Positions 6,863-13,678 of a stretch of DNA of 14,766 bases are shown one piece after another. Position 1 is the first letter of the stretch, and each line of letters starts with the position of its first letter. The DNA comes from Planctomycetota bacterium. Lineage in GTDB: Bacteria; Planctomycetota; UBA8108. Location: the NCBI GenBank assembly GCA_016928605.1, contig JAFGKN010000113.1, positions 1 to 14,766 on the forward strand, written 5' to 3'. The position numbers and the translations under genes are program-made. The notes under the pieces were generated by a model. It ran no database searches. It saw only the letters and a list, made by a program, of their open reading frames with translations, and was not told the DNA's origin.

Positions 6863-8131
6863 ATGCAGGCTGCGACCGTGGTCCGGGTGGCGCTCGTCGG
6901 AGGCGGCATGTTCGGTGGAGACGTCGTCCTGCGCTCGATCGAGGACCTGGAGCGCTGCGGCATCGCCCCCTACCTCGGGCGGGTGGGGCTCGATCTGCGC
7001 GCCCGCGAGCTGGCCGCGGCGCGGTTCCGGCTGGTGGCGATCGGAACCAGGACGCCGCAGACCGCCCGCCGCCTCTGCGCGGCCTACGCGGCGAAGGTCC
7101 CGGACAGCTCGCCCGAGCCCTTCTGGGGCGAGGAGCCCTGGAAGGAGATCCTCGACCGCCACGACGTGCAGATCCTCTACATCGCGACGCCCGACCACCT
7201 CCACTTCGAGCCCGCGGCGCATGCCCTGCGCAGCGGAGCTCACGTCATGGTCGAGAAGCCCCTCACCCTCCGCCTCGCCGAGGCGCGCGAGATCCTCGAG
7301 CTGGCCCGCGCCCGGGGACTCATCGCGGGCGTCGACATGCACAAGCGCTACGATCCCTGCCACCGGTTCCTCTTCGAGGAGCTGGTGCCGAGGATCGGCA
7401 CTCCCCTCTACGGCAGGGCTGTGCTCGAGGAGCCCCTCGAGGTCTCCACGCGGACGTTCCTGTGGGCCGAGAGATCCAATCCCTTCAGCTACGTCGGAGT
7501 TCACTGGCTCGACCTCTTCGGCCACTACCTCGCGGCGACTCCCGTCTCCGTGCACGCGGTCGGCCAGAAGGAGCTGCTCGTGAACTGGGACCGAGAGGGA
7601 GGCGGCCGGAAGATCGACACCTTCGATGCGATGCAGGTCTCGGTCGACTACGAGGGCGGCCTGCGCGTCTACTACGTGACCAGCTGGATCAACCCCCCGG
7701 AGTTCGAGGCACCGGTCAACCAGGAGATGGAGATCGCCGGCACCCGGGGCAAGATCGAGTTCGACCAGCAGGACCGCGGCCTGCGCGCCACCATCTCCGG
7801 CCTCGGGACGCGCACCTACAACCCCCACTTCACGGCCGACGTGCGCCGTCTCGGAGGCTGCGCCCACCCCGCCTACGACGGCTACGGCAAGGACTCGATC
7901 GTCGCCATCACCGCGAGAGCGCTCGAGGTGATCCAGGGGCTCGCGACCCGCGATGAGCTCGCCGGCACGTATCCCGACGTGGAGAGCTCGCTGCCGACGG
8001 TCTCGGTCATCGAGGCAGCGGAGGAGGTGGCCCGCCGCAACTGGCGCCGCCAGCGCGGCGGCCGCGGCACGCCTGTCACCGCCCGCATCCGCGCCGACGG
8101 GTACGACATCGTCGACCCGCTGGCCGGTTGA
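6863..8131 (+). CDS. Gfo/Idh/MocA family oxidoreductase
   Basis: A 422-residue NAD(P)-dependent sugar/polyol dehydrogenase-type protein. The N-terminal Rossmann fold has VALVGGGMFGGD (glycine-rich loop at about 13-19), ATPDHLH (108-114) and the family hallmark EKP (131-133). The C-terminal alpha/beta domain carries GVHWLDLFGH, whose His214 and Asp217 match the usual catalytic HxxD position. It has no signal peptide, so it is cytoplasmic. The ATG at 6863 has GGGAGG about 8 nt upstream. It is divergent from the isomerase gene at 5745-6584; the pair could act on the same sugar or inositol-like substrate by oxidation and isomerisation. The specific substrate is unknown. The integron-like cassette block begins 73 bp past its stop. 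Confidence 0.92.
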   Translation: MQAATVVRVALVGGGMFGGDVVLRSIEDLERCGIAPYLGRVGLDLRARELAAARFRLVAIGTRTPQTARRLCAAYAAKVPDSSPEPFWGEEPWKEILDRHDVQILYIATPDHLHFEPAAHALRSGAHVMVEKPLTLRLAEAREILELARARGLIAGVDMHKRYDPCHRFLFEELVPRIGTPLYGRAVLEEPLEVSTRTFLWAERSNPFSYVGVHWLDLFGHYLAATPVSVHAVGQKELLVNWDREGGGRKIDTFDAMQVSVDYEGGLRVYYVTSWINPPEFEAPVNQEMEIAGTRGKIEFDQQDRGLRATISGLGTRTYNPHFTADVRRLGGCAHPAYDGYGKDSIVAITARALEVIQGLATRDELAGTYPDVESSLPTVSVIEAAEEVARRNWRRQRGGRGTPVTARIRADGYDIVDPLAG

Positions 8132-8203
8132 CCCTCGCCGGCTCGGCCGGCCGCCGCGCTACCCGATCGTTGACCGGATTTGCCACTTTTGTTTCCGAGA
8201 TAC

Positions 8204-8301
8204 ACCTAACGCCTCAGCTCACCGATGGCGGCCCCCCACTGGCTCCCGAATCGCCTGGAGGCGTCGCAGGGCCGCCATTCGGTGCAGCGGTTTTGTTGGG
8301 C
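8204..8301 (-). repeat. attC-like recombination site 1
   Basis: Read on the minus strand, the site starts GCCCAAC (R'', RYYYAAC consensus) and ends GCGTTAGGT (R', GTTRRRY consensus), 98 nt in all. The inner arms TGGCGGCCC (8226-8234) and GGGCCGCCA (8269-8277) pair perfectly. The outer arms pair with two unpaired bases on one side (CTCACCGA against CTGCACCGAA), like the extrahelical bases that set attC strand choice. It overlaps the end of the gene at 8214-8864. Confidence 0.8.
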
Positions 8302-8864
8302 CTTGGCAGAACTCCTCGACCTAGCGAAGTGCCCACGGCGGCCTGCCACAGCACCATGTAAAGGCCCAATATAAGCTTAACGGAACCGTATGACGCCAGA
8401 CCCTTGGTGGCTGCAAGCAGATGCCCCCCCATCAACCCACCAATTGCAGTGCCAACAACCACAGTCGTGCGAGTAGCTCTCACCCAACCTGGCCGTCCAA
8501 AAAAGAGCAAGCTCGCCAGCACCAGTGAGCCCAGAAAACCTGAGAACGCGAACGCCGCAACCATGTATGCCCCCGGGTGGCGGGTCGTCGAGGCGGCGAT
8601 GTGCCATGCAACTGGGTAAACGCCGCAACTGGCGATCAGAGCGGCCGCGGTTCTTGGCCAACCGTCTCGGGCCAAGCGGGAGATGGGGAGGATGACTATC
8701 AGTGCGAACACGAGGCCCGGCCAGACAATATGGTCGTAGGTCTTTTGCTCGCGCACCACGTAGAGCATGCTAGAGTCTGCCATCCCACACGACAACACGC
8801 CCGAAACGAGACCAAGCAGTCCCCAGCGCACGGCCCACCTGGCAACTTTACGCATTGAACTCAT
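8214..8864 (-). CDS. Cassette-encoded multi-spanning membrane protein
   Basis: A 216-residue protein of unknown function. It has about five to six hydrophobic segments (roughly residues 11-28, 46-62, 72-92, 99-122, 134-152 and 161-180), several with Gly/Ala packing motifs such as GTAIGGLMGGH. I recognise no family. The last 28 residues (189-216) are encoded by attC site 1, end ...SGASGGPPSVS, and are nearly the same as the tail of the gene at 8875-9321. The ATG at 8864 directly follows the R' box GTTAGGC of attC site 2; an in-frame ATG three codons later is an alternative start. There is no clear RBS, as is common in cassettes. Lower GC than the host genes fits acquisition by transfer. Confidence 0.75.
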   Translation of the reverse strand: MSSMRKVARWAVRWGLLGLVSGVLSCGMADSSMLYVVREQKTYDHIVWPGLVFALIVILPISRLARDGWPRTAAALIASCGVYPVAWHIAASTTRHPGAYMVAAFAFSGFLGSLVLASLLFFGRPGWVRATRTTVVVGTAIGGLMGGHLLAATKGLASYGSVKLILGLYMVLWQAAVGTSLGRGVLPRPNKTAAPNGGPATPPGDSGASGGPPSVS

Positions 8865-8961
8865 GCCTAACGCCTCAGCTCACCGATGGCGGCCCCCCAC
8901 TGGCTCCGGAATTGCCGGGAGGCGTCGGGGGGCCGCCATTCGGTGCAGCGTATGGTTCGCT
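8865..8961 (-). repeat. attC-like recombination site 2
   Basis: This is nearly identical to site 1: 80 of 86 positions match between 8865-8950 and 8204-8289. On the minus strand it ends GCGTTAGGC (R', perfect GTTRRRY). The R'' end reads AGCGAAC, keeping only the AAC of the consensus, so that box is degenerate. The same inner stem and unpaired bases are kept; most differences fall in the loop part. It separates the genes at 8875-9321 and 8214-8864. Confidence 0.75.
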
Positions 8962-9321
8962 GAGTGAGGTCATCGGTTTTCTGGCTGGATCCGGTATTCT
9001 CACTGATTCAGAGCAATGCGGACAGTCCTTCACGATACCGTTGAACCACGAAACCACCACTGTGCCCCCACACTCAGGACATTGAAAGTGCCTCCGGCCC
9101 ATGATCGGCTTCGGATCAGCTACGTGGCCCCGCCAGTAGCCAATGATGCCGAACACCACTCCACCAGCGGGAATGCCAGCGATCGAATAGAGAATAATCA
9201 TAGGCCCCTTCACCACTCCACAGGCGTCGTGGAAAACAAGGAGGCCCACGCAAAACCCCGAAAGAGCCCCAGCACACAGGCCGATCAGAAACCAGAGCAG
9301 CGTCTGTTGAGTCTTCGTCAT
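8875..9321 (-). CDS. Small membrane protein with zinc ribbon and attC tail
   Basis: A 148-residue protein of unknown function. Two membrane segments come first (about residues 8-30 and 38-62), then a cytosolic zinc-ribbon-like knuckle pair (CPEC at 81-84 and CPHC at 100-103). The last 28 residues are read from attC site 2 and end ...SGASGGPPSVS. The start at 9321 (MTKTQQTLL) is chosen because it sits just before the first membrane segment. The frame is open upstream to 9429, but that part is polar and unlike a membrane leader. It is 37 bp after the stop of the gene at 9359-9784, so the two are probably co-transcribed. The zinc ribbon suggests redox/metal sensing or protein contact; no specific role can be given. 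Confidence 0.65.
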   Translation of the reverse strand: MTKTQQTLLWFLIGLCAGALSGFCVGLLVFHDACGVVKGPMIILYSIAGIPAGGVVFGIIGYWRGHVADPKPIMGRRHFQCPECGGTVVVSWFNGIVKDCPHCSESVRIPDPARKPMTSLSEPYAAPNGGPPTPPGNSGASGGPPSVS

Positions 9322-9358
9322 TGGGATAGCCCTTTCGCCCTCGGTTATTGCCTCGCGA

Positions 9359-9784
9359 TCAAGGTGAGCGACTGAGGTTACTCGTTCTGCTTCCCGCCGG
9401 GGGCTTGTCTTTCCTCGTGTGCTGTTCAACGGCCGCCCTGATTAGGAAAGCCATCCCGCCGATCCCAAGCCCAGCCAGTCCGTACACGATGCCGTACAGG
9501 AAGAACGCCAGGAAGAACGCCTCGGCCGACAAGCCGGCACTGATCAGAGGAGGCACACGTGCCGCTGCGACCACCCCCCCGATCGCCGGGTAGTAGAGCA
9601 GCGCGAATCTGGACTTGGATACTCGGATGGCACAAACGAAGGCGACACCCATCAAGACCAGCGGGATTACAGCAATACAGAAAAGAATCTCACGGGCAGC
9701 TCGCTCAAAGCCATTCCCCAGCACAGTGGCCGGCTTGACGAACAGAACAAGAAGAATGAGTGCGGACAATATTAATCGTTGCAT
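9359..9784 (-). CDS. Small hypothetical membrane protein
   Basis: A 141-residue, strongly hydrophobic protein with about four membrane segments (roughly residues 3-22, 33-52, 62-82 and 88-117, the last with LAGLGIGGMAFLI) and a basic, polar C-terminus. I recognise no family. The frame is open upstream to 9937, but the ATG at 9784 is preferred because it starts directly on the first hydrophobic segment. The RBS is weak (GCGAGA). A TATAGA-like -10 element lies about 70 nt upstream (9854-9859, minus strand) without a convincing -35. Unlike its two neighbours it does not end in an attC site. It may share a two-gene cassette with the gene at 8875-9321. Confidence 0.6.
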   Translation of the reverse strand: MQRLILSALILLVLFVKPATVLGNGFERAAREILFCIAVIPLVLMGVAFVCAIRVSKSRFALLYYPAIGGVVAAARVPPLISAGLSAEAFFLAFFLYGIVYGLAGLGIGGMAFLIRAAVEQHTRKDKPPAGSRTSNLSRSP

Positions 9785-10410
9785 CGTGTCTCGCGTGCCG
9801 AACGCCGATTGGACTGTTCCACCAGAACTCTTCCGTGCCGCCTTCGCGCGCCGTCTATAGTCTTCGGATGGCAGAACTCCCACGATTGCACATCGCTGCT
9901 TCCACGGCCTTTGGATGTTGGCGGCGTCAGCGCCCACTGGGTTTCGCCCGCAGGCGCGCGGCGCTGCGTATGTTTTTCGCAGCCATACAGCGGGTGTCGA
10001 GTCTCATGGGTTCGATTCGCCATACCTCGCGGTGATCGCTCAGCTCCACCATCGGCTCGACGGCGCTCTCGGCGCGTCACGGGCCGCGGCAGACTCGTCA
10101 GCCAGTCCTTTGAGCGCGGGTCGCGGCCGGCGGTGATCTTGCAGATCTGGACACCGGCGTCTTTCAGGCGCGGGCGAAGAGGCGCGAAACCGCGCAGCGT
10201 GGCCCGGCACAGAAGGCTCCGCATGCGGGGCGCGAGCGAGTCGAGATGCGCCGCAGCGGAATACCCTCCGGCGCGCGAGCCGGCTCTTCCGGACCGACTG
10301 GCAGCTCCTGCCTTCAGCACGCTCCGCCGTTCCCCCGCGGCGATCCCGCCAACTCGCCGGTAGAGGAAACGGCGCGCGTAGATGCGCGGGCTCTGAGGTA
10401 ATGCCACCAT
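9772..10410 (-). CDS. Doubtful Arg-rich ORF
   Basis: An open frame of about 212 codons starting MVALPQSPRIY with a fair Shine-Dalgarno sequence. The product is rich in Arg, Ala and Ser, has no membrane segment, signal peptide or motif I recognise, and overlaps the start of the gene at 9784. High GC makes long chance frames common here. The part around SLLCRATLRGFAPLRPRL looks the most protein-like and could be a gene fragment. Kept only so the region is not left unexplained. Confidence 0.12.
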   Translation of the reverse strand: MVALPQSPRIYARRFLYRRVGGIAAGERRSVLKAGAASRSGRAGSRAGGYSAAAHLDSLAPRMRSLLCRATLRGFAPLRPRLKDAGVQICKITAGRDPRSKDWLTSLPRPVTRRERRRADGGAERSPRGMANRTHETRHPLYGCEKHTQRRAPAGETQWALTPPTSKGRGSSDVQSWEFCHPKTIDGARRRHGRVLVEQSNRRSARETRCND

Positions 10411-10616
10411 CTTGCCCTCTCTGCAGCGACGGACGCTCGGAGCCTTCACACACCGAACGGAGGCAGCGTAGCAGAGCTGGTCGTCGCCAGCAAGCTCTTT
10501 GCACCGAGCTGCCCGCTTCGACTCAGGCAGCATGCTCCGGATCCGTCGGCGGTCTCGACACATCCTCCCGTCACAGCGGCGCAATCCTCTTCGTCTTCTT
10601 TCCTGGTGCCCTGCGC
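9785..10616. other. Region without a convincing gene
   Basis: 832 bp between the cassette block and the HEAT/DUF4159 gene. The longest plausible minus-strand frame runs from an ATG at 10410 (AGAGGG 5 nt upstream) to 9772, giving about 212 residues. Its product is very Arg-rich with no family motif and would overlap the next gene's start by 13 nt, so I rate it doubtful. A hairpin lies at 9962-9992 (CGCTG/CAGCG and TATG/CATA with a 2-nt bulge). A tRNA T-arm-like GGGTTCGATTC (10008-10018) and a D-arm-like GCTCAGCT are near, but no cloverleaf can be built. It may be decayed gene or tRNA remnants. Confidence 0.4.
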
Positions 10617-12401
10617 TCAGGGCTCCTTCCGCCGCGGCGCGGCTCTTGCCTCGCGCTCGACGTTCGCCTCGAGGAGGAAGTTGAGGAGCAGGTTCTCGAT
10701 GGCGTGCTCGTCCTCGCGGGATCCCTGCTTCCCGAAGTGGCTCAGGACGACCATCACGACTCCCGGAAGCCGCCCGCGAGGCGCCGAAGGCTGGCCCGGC
10801 GGCACGGAGCTTCCCGGCCGCACCGCGAGCGCGACGAGGGAATCGGCGCCGAGCTTCTTCTGGAGCTCGCCGCTGCCCAGAAGACCGACGACCTTCTGAG
10901 CGTTCCGGACGCGCAGCGCGTAGCTCTCGTCGTCGATCCACCACTCGTGGCGGATCCTGAGCAGGCTCGCCGGCTCCGGCTCCTCGTCATCCACCCCGGC
11001 CACGACGGTCTTCCCGCGCCCGGCGCCGCCTGCGGCCTTCTCTTCCTTCTCCTCCTCTCCATCCTCTTCATCGCTGAAATCGAGGTCCAGGTCGAAGGAC
11101 ACTCCGCCGGAGCCGCCATCCTCACCGGGCACGAAGATGCCCTTCAGGTAGGGATGCAGGGCCATGCCCCGCACGGGGACGACATCGACGCTCGACTCCG
11201 CCAGCTTGTCGCCCGCCGTCACGCTTTCCGGATAGGCCTTCTCCATCAGCTCCTTGACCACCCAGTCCTCGCAGAAGATGTAGCCTCCGGACTTGACGAA
11301 GCTCTTCAGCTTCTCGATCTGGGGCCCGGTCAGCTCCGCGGAGAAAGGGATGTGCTTGTCGCAGCCCGTGCAGGGGTAGAGGCGGTCGTTCTTCACCTTC
11401 CCCGGCTTGCAGAACGGGCAGATGCAGATGCGATGGAACTGGGTGCAGTTGATGAGGATGGCGCCCGTCTCGCGCAGGTCGAAGTCGAGAAAGTCCTCGC
11501 GCTCCACCACCGTGTGTGGGATGTTCATCCGCTCGAGGACCTCGTCCATGTGGTCGTTGTTGAGGTCCTTGCGGACCAGAACGGGGTGGCTCTTCTTCGT
11601 GAAGACCGCGCTCAGGACGACGACGCCTTTCTTCGGCGCGCGCTCGAGCGCGAGGTACCGCTCGCGGCGCTGGACATCGAGGCTGTCGACGGCCGTGCCG
11701 GTCTCCGACCTGTCCTGCTCCTGGCGGCCGGCCAGCGGCTTGCCCTGGTTCTTCTTCCACCAGCCCTCCCAGTTCACCGAGTTGAATCCGTACTTCTTGC
11801 CGGTGAGGTTCGTCAGGCTCTCGATCACCGTGATCACCGGCTCGCCGGAGTCGGACGCTCCCCGCTTCTCCTCCGCCTTCAGGACTTCGATGAGGGCGTC
11901 CACCGCCGCCGGAGAGCGGATGAAGCCGAGCTGGGCGGCCGCCTGGACCCGGAGATCATCCGCGGCGGACTCGTCGAGGAGCACCGGCCGGAGGGCCGCC
12001 GGAGCCTGCCGGGACGTGTTCCTGGAAAGCGCGTAGAGCACGTCCCGCGCCACGGGCTGCGCGCGGTTCTTCACGATGAACTCGCCGACCGCGCCGAGCG
12101 CCGGCCGGTCGGTGAAGCTGACGGCCCCCCGCAGGAGCGACCAGTAGAGGCTCTCGCGGCTCGAGGGGATCTGCCGGATGAGGGAGAGGAGCCGGCGGGC
12201 GGAGTCGGCTCCTCCGGCGCGGACGACGCCGGAGAGCGCATCCTCGATGGCATCCATGTCGTCGGCGCGCAGCGCCTTCTTCAGGCTTTCCAGAGCCGAC
12301 CGGGCGCCGCCGTCGCTCTCCGGCGCCGCGGCGGCGAAGAGAGCAGCGCCGGCGATCGCCAGCGACAGGAACAAGGCTCTCGGCGGAAACGAGGTGCGCA
12401 T
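10617..12401 (-). CDS. Secreted HEAT-repeat protein with DUF4159-like domain
   Basis: A 594-residue predicted exported protein. A signal peptide covers about residues 1-26 (ALFLSLAIAGAALFAAAA). Helical HEAT-like repeats follow (about 35-215), ending in NWEGWWKK, a motif common at the end of such repeats in planctomycete-like proteins. Residues about 258-425 and 480-585 look like a DUF4159/glutamine-amidotransferase-like fold (GVVVLSAVF; GAILINC; LKSFVKSGGYIFCED; GVVMVVLSHFG). Six Cys (319, 326, 328, 331, 344, 347) within 29 residues suggest an inserted metal-binding knuckle. A very acidic low-complexity linker (about 436-460) interrupts the domain. The ATG at 12401 is chosen for GGAGG 5 nt upstream and direct entry to the signal peptide; ATGs at 12413, 12425 and 12437 are alternatives. 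It lies 74 bp behind the SDR gene on the same strand. Function unknown. Confidence 0.75.
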   Translation of the reverse strand: MRTSFPPRALFLSLAIAGAALFAAAAPESDGGARSALESLKKALRADDMDAIEDALSGVVRAGGADSARRLLSLIRQIPSSRESLYWSLLRGAVSFTDRPALGAVGEFIVKNRAQPVARDVLYALSRNTSRQAPAALRPVLLDESAADDLRVQAAAQLGFIRSPAAVDALIEVLKAEEKRGASDSGEPVITVIESLTNLTGKKYGFNSVNWEGWWKKNQGKPLAGRQEQDRSETGTAVDSLDVQRRERYLALERAPKKGVVVLSAVFTKKSHPVLVRKDLNNDHMDEVLERMNIPHTVVEREDFLDFDLRETGAILINCTQFHRICICPFCKPGKVKNDRLYPCTGCDKHIPFSAELTGPQIEKLKSFVKSGGYIFCEDWVVKELMEKAYPESVTAGDKLAESSVDVVPVRGMALHPYLKGIFVPGEDGGSGGVSFDLDLDFSDEEDGEEEKEEKAAGGAGRGKTVVAGVDDEEPEPASLLRIRHEWWIDDESYALRVRNAQKVVGLLGSGELQKKLGADSLVALAVRPGSSVPPGQPSAPRGRLPGVVMVVLSHFGKQGSREDEHAIENLLLNFLLEANVEREARAAPRRKEP

Positions 12402-12475
12402 GAAGTCCTCCATGCTCGAAGACATCCTTCGCTCCATGGTACGTCCTCGGCGGGCCGGGCGCCTCTGGAATACCA

Positions 12476-13225
12476 TCAATAAGTCGCGCGTCCCCCGGAG
12501 ATGTCGTAGCAGAAGCCGGTGGAGAAGCTGCACCGCTCCGACGCGAGGAAGGCGACGAGCTCGGCCACCTCCTCCGGCCGGCCAACACGGCCCATCGGGA
12601 TCTTCGAGATCATGTACTCGCGGACCTCCGGAGCGACCTGCTCGAGGATCTCGGTCTCGATCACGGCGGGGGCGACCGCGTGGACGAGGATGCCATCCGT
12701 CGCGACCTCCTTGGCGTAGGCCTTGGTCATCCCTATGAGGGCGGCCTTCGTCATGGAGTAGGCGACGAGGCCCGGATTGCCCTCCTTGCCGGCGATGGAG
12801 GCGATGTTGACGATCCGGCCGTAGCCCGCGCGCATGAAATGAGGATGCGCCGCCGCGCAGAAGAACCAGGGCCCCTTGACGTTGACGGCGAAGATGCGGT
12901 CGATGTCCTCCTCGCTCTGGCTCGCGAGCGGTCCCGGCGTCCCCGCGATCCCCGCGTTGTTCACGAGGATGTCCAGGCGCCCGAGGGAAGAGACCGCGAG
13001 CTCGACGACCTCCTCGGCCCGCGAGCGGACCGTGACGTCGGCAGCGAGCGCCAGGACGCGCTCGCCCTCCGGATCGAGCTCTCGCGCAGCCGCCTCGGCG
13101 GCCGCGCGGTCCCGGTCGACGATGGCCACGCCGGCCGCGCCCTCCTCGACGAACTTTCGCGCGCAGGCCCGCCCGATGCCCCGCGCGCCCCCCGTGACGA
13201 TGGCGACTCGGTCCTTGAGCAGCAT
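12476..13225 (-). CDS. Short-chain dehydrogenase/reductase (SDR)
   Basis: A 249-residue classical SDR of usual length. It has the cofactor loop TGGARGIG (11-18), an acidic residue at the end of the second strand (Asp37, suggesting NAD(H) preference), NNAG (89-92), the catalytic Ser at about 143 (NIASIAG) and the YxxxK pair Tyr156/Lys160. The C-terminus SERCSFSTGFCYDISGG is the family's usual ending (normally ...ITGxxxxVDGG), with Cys and Asp-Ile variants. It probably oxidises or reduces a sugar, polyol or 3-oxoacyl-type substrate; FabG-like annotation would be too specific. The ATG at 13225 has GGGAG about 8 nt upstream; the frame runs further upstream, but that part is low-complexity repeat DNA. 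Divergent from the hydroxypyruvate isomerase-like gene, and possibly co-transcribed with the HEAT/DUF4159 gene. Confidence 0.93.
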   Translation of the reverse strand: MLLKDRVAIVTGGARGIGRACARKFVEEGAAGVAIVDRDRAAAEAAARELDPEGERVLALAADVTVRSRAEEVVELAVSSLGRLDILVNNAGIAGTPGPLASQSEEDIDRIFAVNVKGPWFFCAAAHPHFMRAGYGRIVNIASIAGKEGNPGLVAYSMTKAALIGMTKAYAKEVATDGILVHAVAPAVIETEILEQVAPEVREYMISKIPMGRVGRPEEVAELVAFLASERCSFSTGFCYDISGGRATY

Positions 13226-13678
13226 TCTCGAACTCCCTTCGTAGAATCCAGCGTACGGTACCCTGCGGGCCGCCCGGCAGTCCAGCCCCATCGCGCGATC
13301 CAGTCCGCGCCGTCCCGTCCCACTGGCGAAGGAGCCTCCGCCCCTGCGCGGCCGCTCCGCTCCGTGCCCACCCGGCTGGGATACCCGAGCTGCCATCGCC
13401 CGCGGCGAGGCAGCTGCGCCCATCGCGGCGCCGCCGGCGGCGTGGCCCGGGCCGAGGCAGCTGCGCCCATCGCGGCGCCGCCGGCGGCGTGGCCTCATCC
13501 TCCTCCCGCCGCCCGCGGAAACCGCCGTTTCCCGCTCCGCTCGGCTCCGTGGGATGGTTACTATGCGGGAGTCCGTCCACCAGCACCGGCTCCCCCCGCG
13601 GCGAAGGCAACGGCCGGGAGCTGGGCTCTACTGCCGCAGCGCAGCCTTCCAGACCGCGACAACCGGAGACGATACGAC
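13226..13678. other. Intergenic region between divergent genes
   Basis: 453 bp between the leftward SDR and rightward Hyi-like genes, extremely GC-rich. It holds the 41-bp direct repeat (13407-13494). A TACTAT sequence at 13559-13564 could be a -10 element for the rightward gene, but I see no good -35. Long open frames here are composition artefacts. Confidence 0.45.
13407..13494. repeat. 41-bp perfect direct repeat with palindromic core
   Basis: Two identical 41-bp copies (13407-13447 and 13454-13494), period 47 bp, each beginning GAGGCAGCTGCGCCCATCGC and containing the 12-bp perfect palindrome GCCGCCGGCGGC. They lie between two divergent promoters, so they could be paired operator sites, or a simple recent tandem duplication of GC-rich DNA. 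Confidence 0.8.

Larger units (their letters stand above)
8204..9784 (-). mobile_element. Integron-type cassette block (no integrase seen)
   Basis: Two attC-like sites (8204-8301 and 8865-8961) in the same orientation border or follow small minus-strand genes for membrane proteins. The block is visibly less GC-rich than its surroundings and lies between ordinary metabolic genes. The gene at 8214-8864 is a complete cassette: its ATG abuts the GTTAGGC of one site and its stop lies in the next. No intI gene, attI or Pc promoter is visible in the window, so it fits an integrase-less attC cluster or part of an array. The upstream limit (near 9784 or beyond) is not defined because no third attC was found. 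Confidence 0.6.

Noticed and set aside
9990..10060. Possible tRNA (GGGTTCGATTC and GCTCAGCT)
   Set aside because: The T-stem does not pair properly, the D-stem lacks its partner, and no acceptor stem or anticodon arm can be drawn.
9900..10616. Integron integrase gene upstream of the cassettes
   Set aside because: No frame on either strand shows tyrosine-recombinase motifs (the R...HxxR...Y set) or the intI-specific patch.
12402..13610. N-terminal extension of the HEAT/DUF4159 frame up to 13610 (997 codons)
   Set aside because: It would read through the SDR gene in another frame and through the direct repeats. The signal peptide and GGAGG place the real start at 12401.
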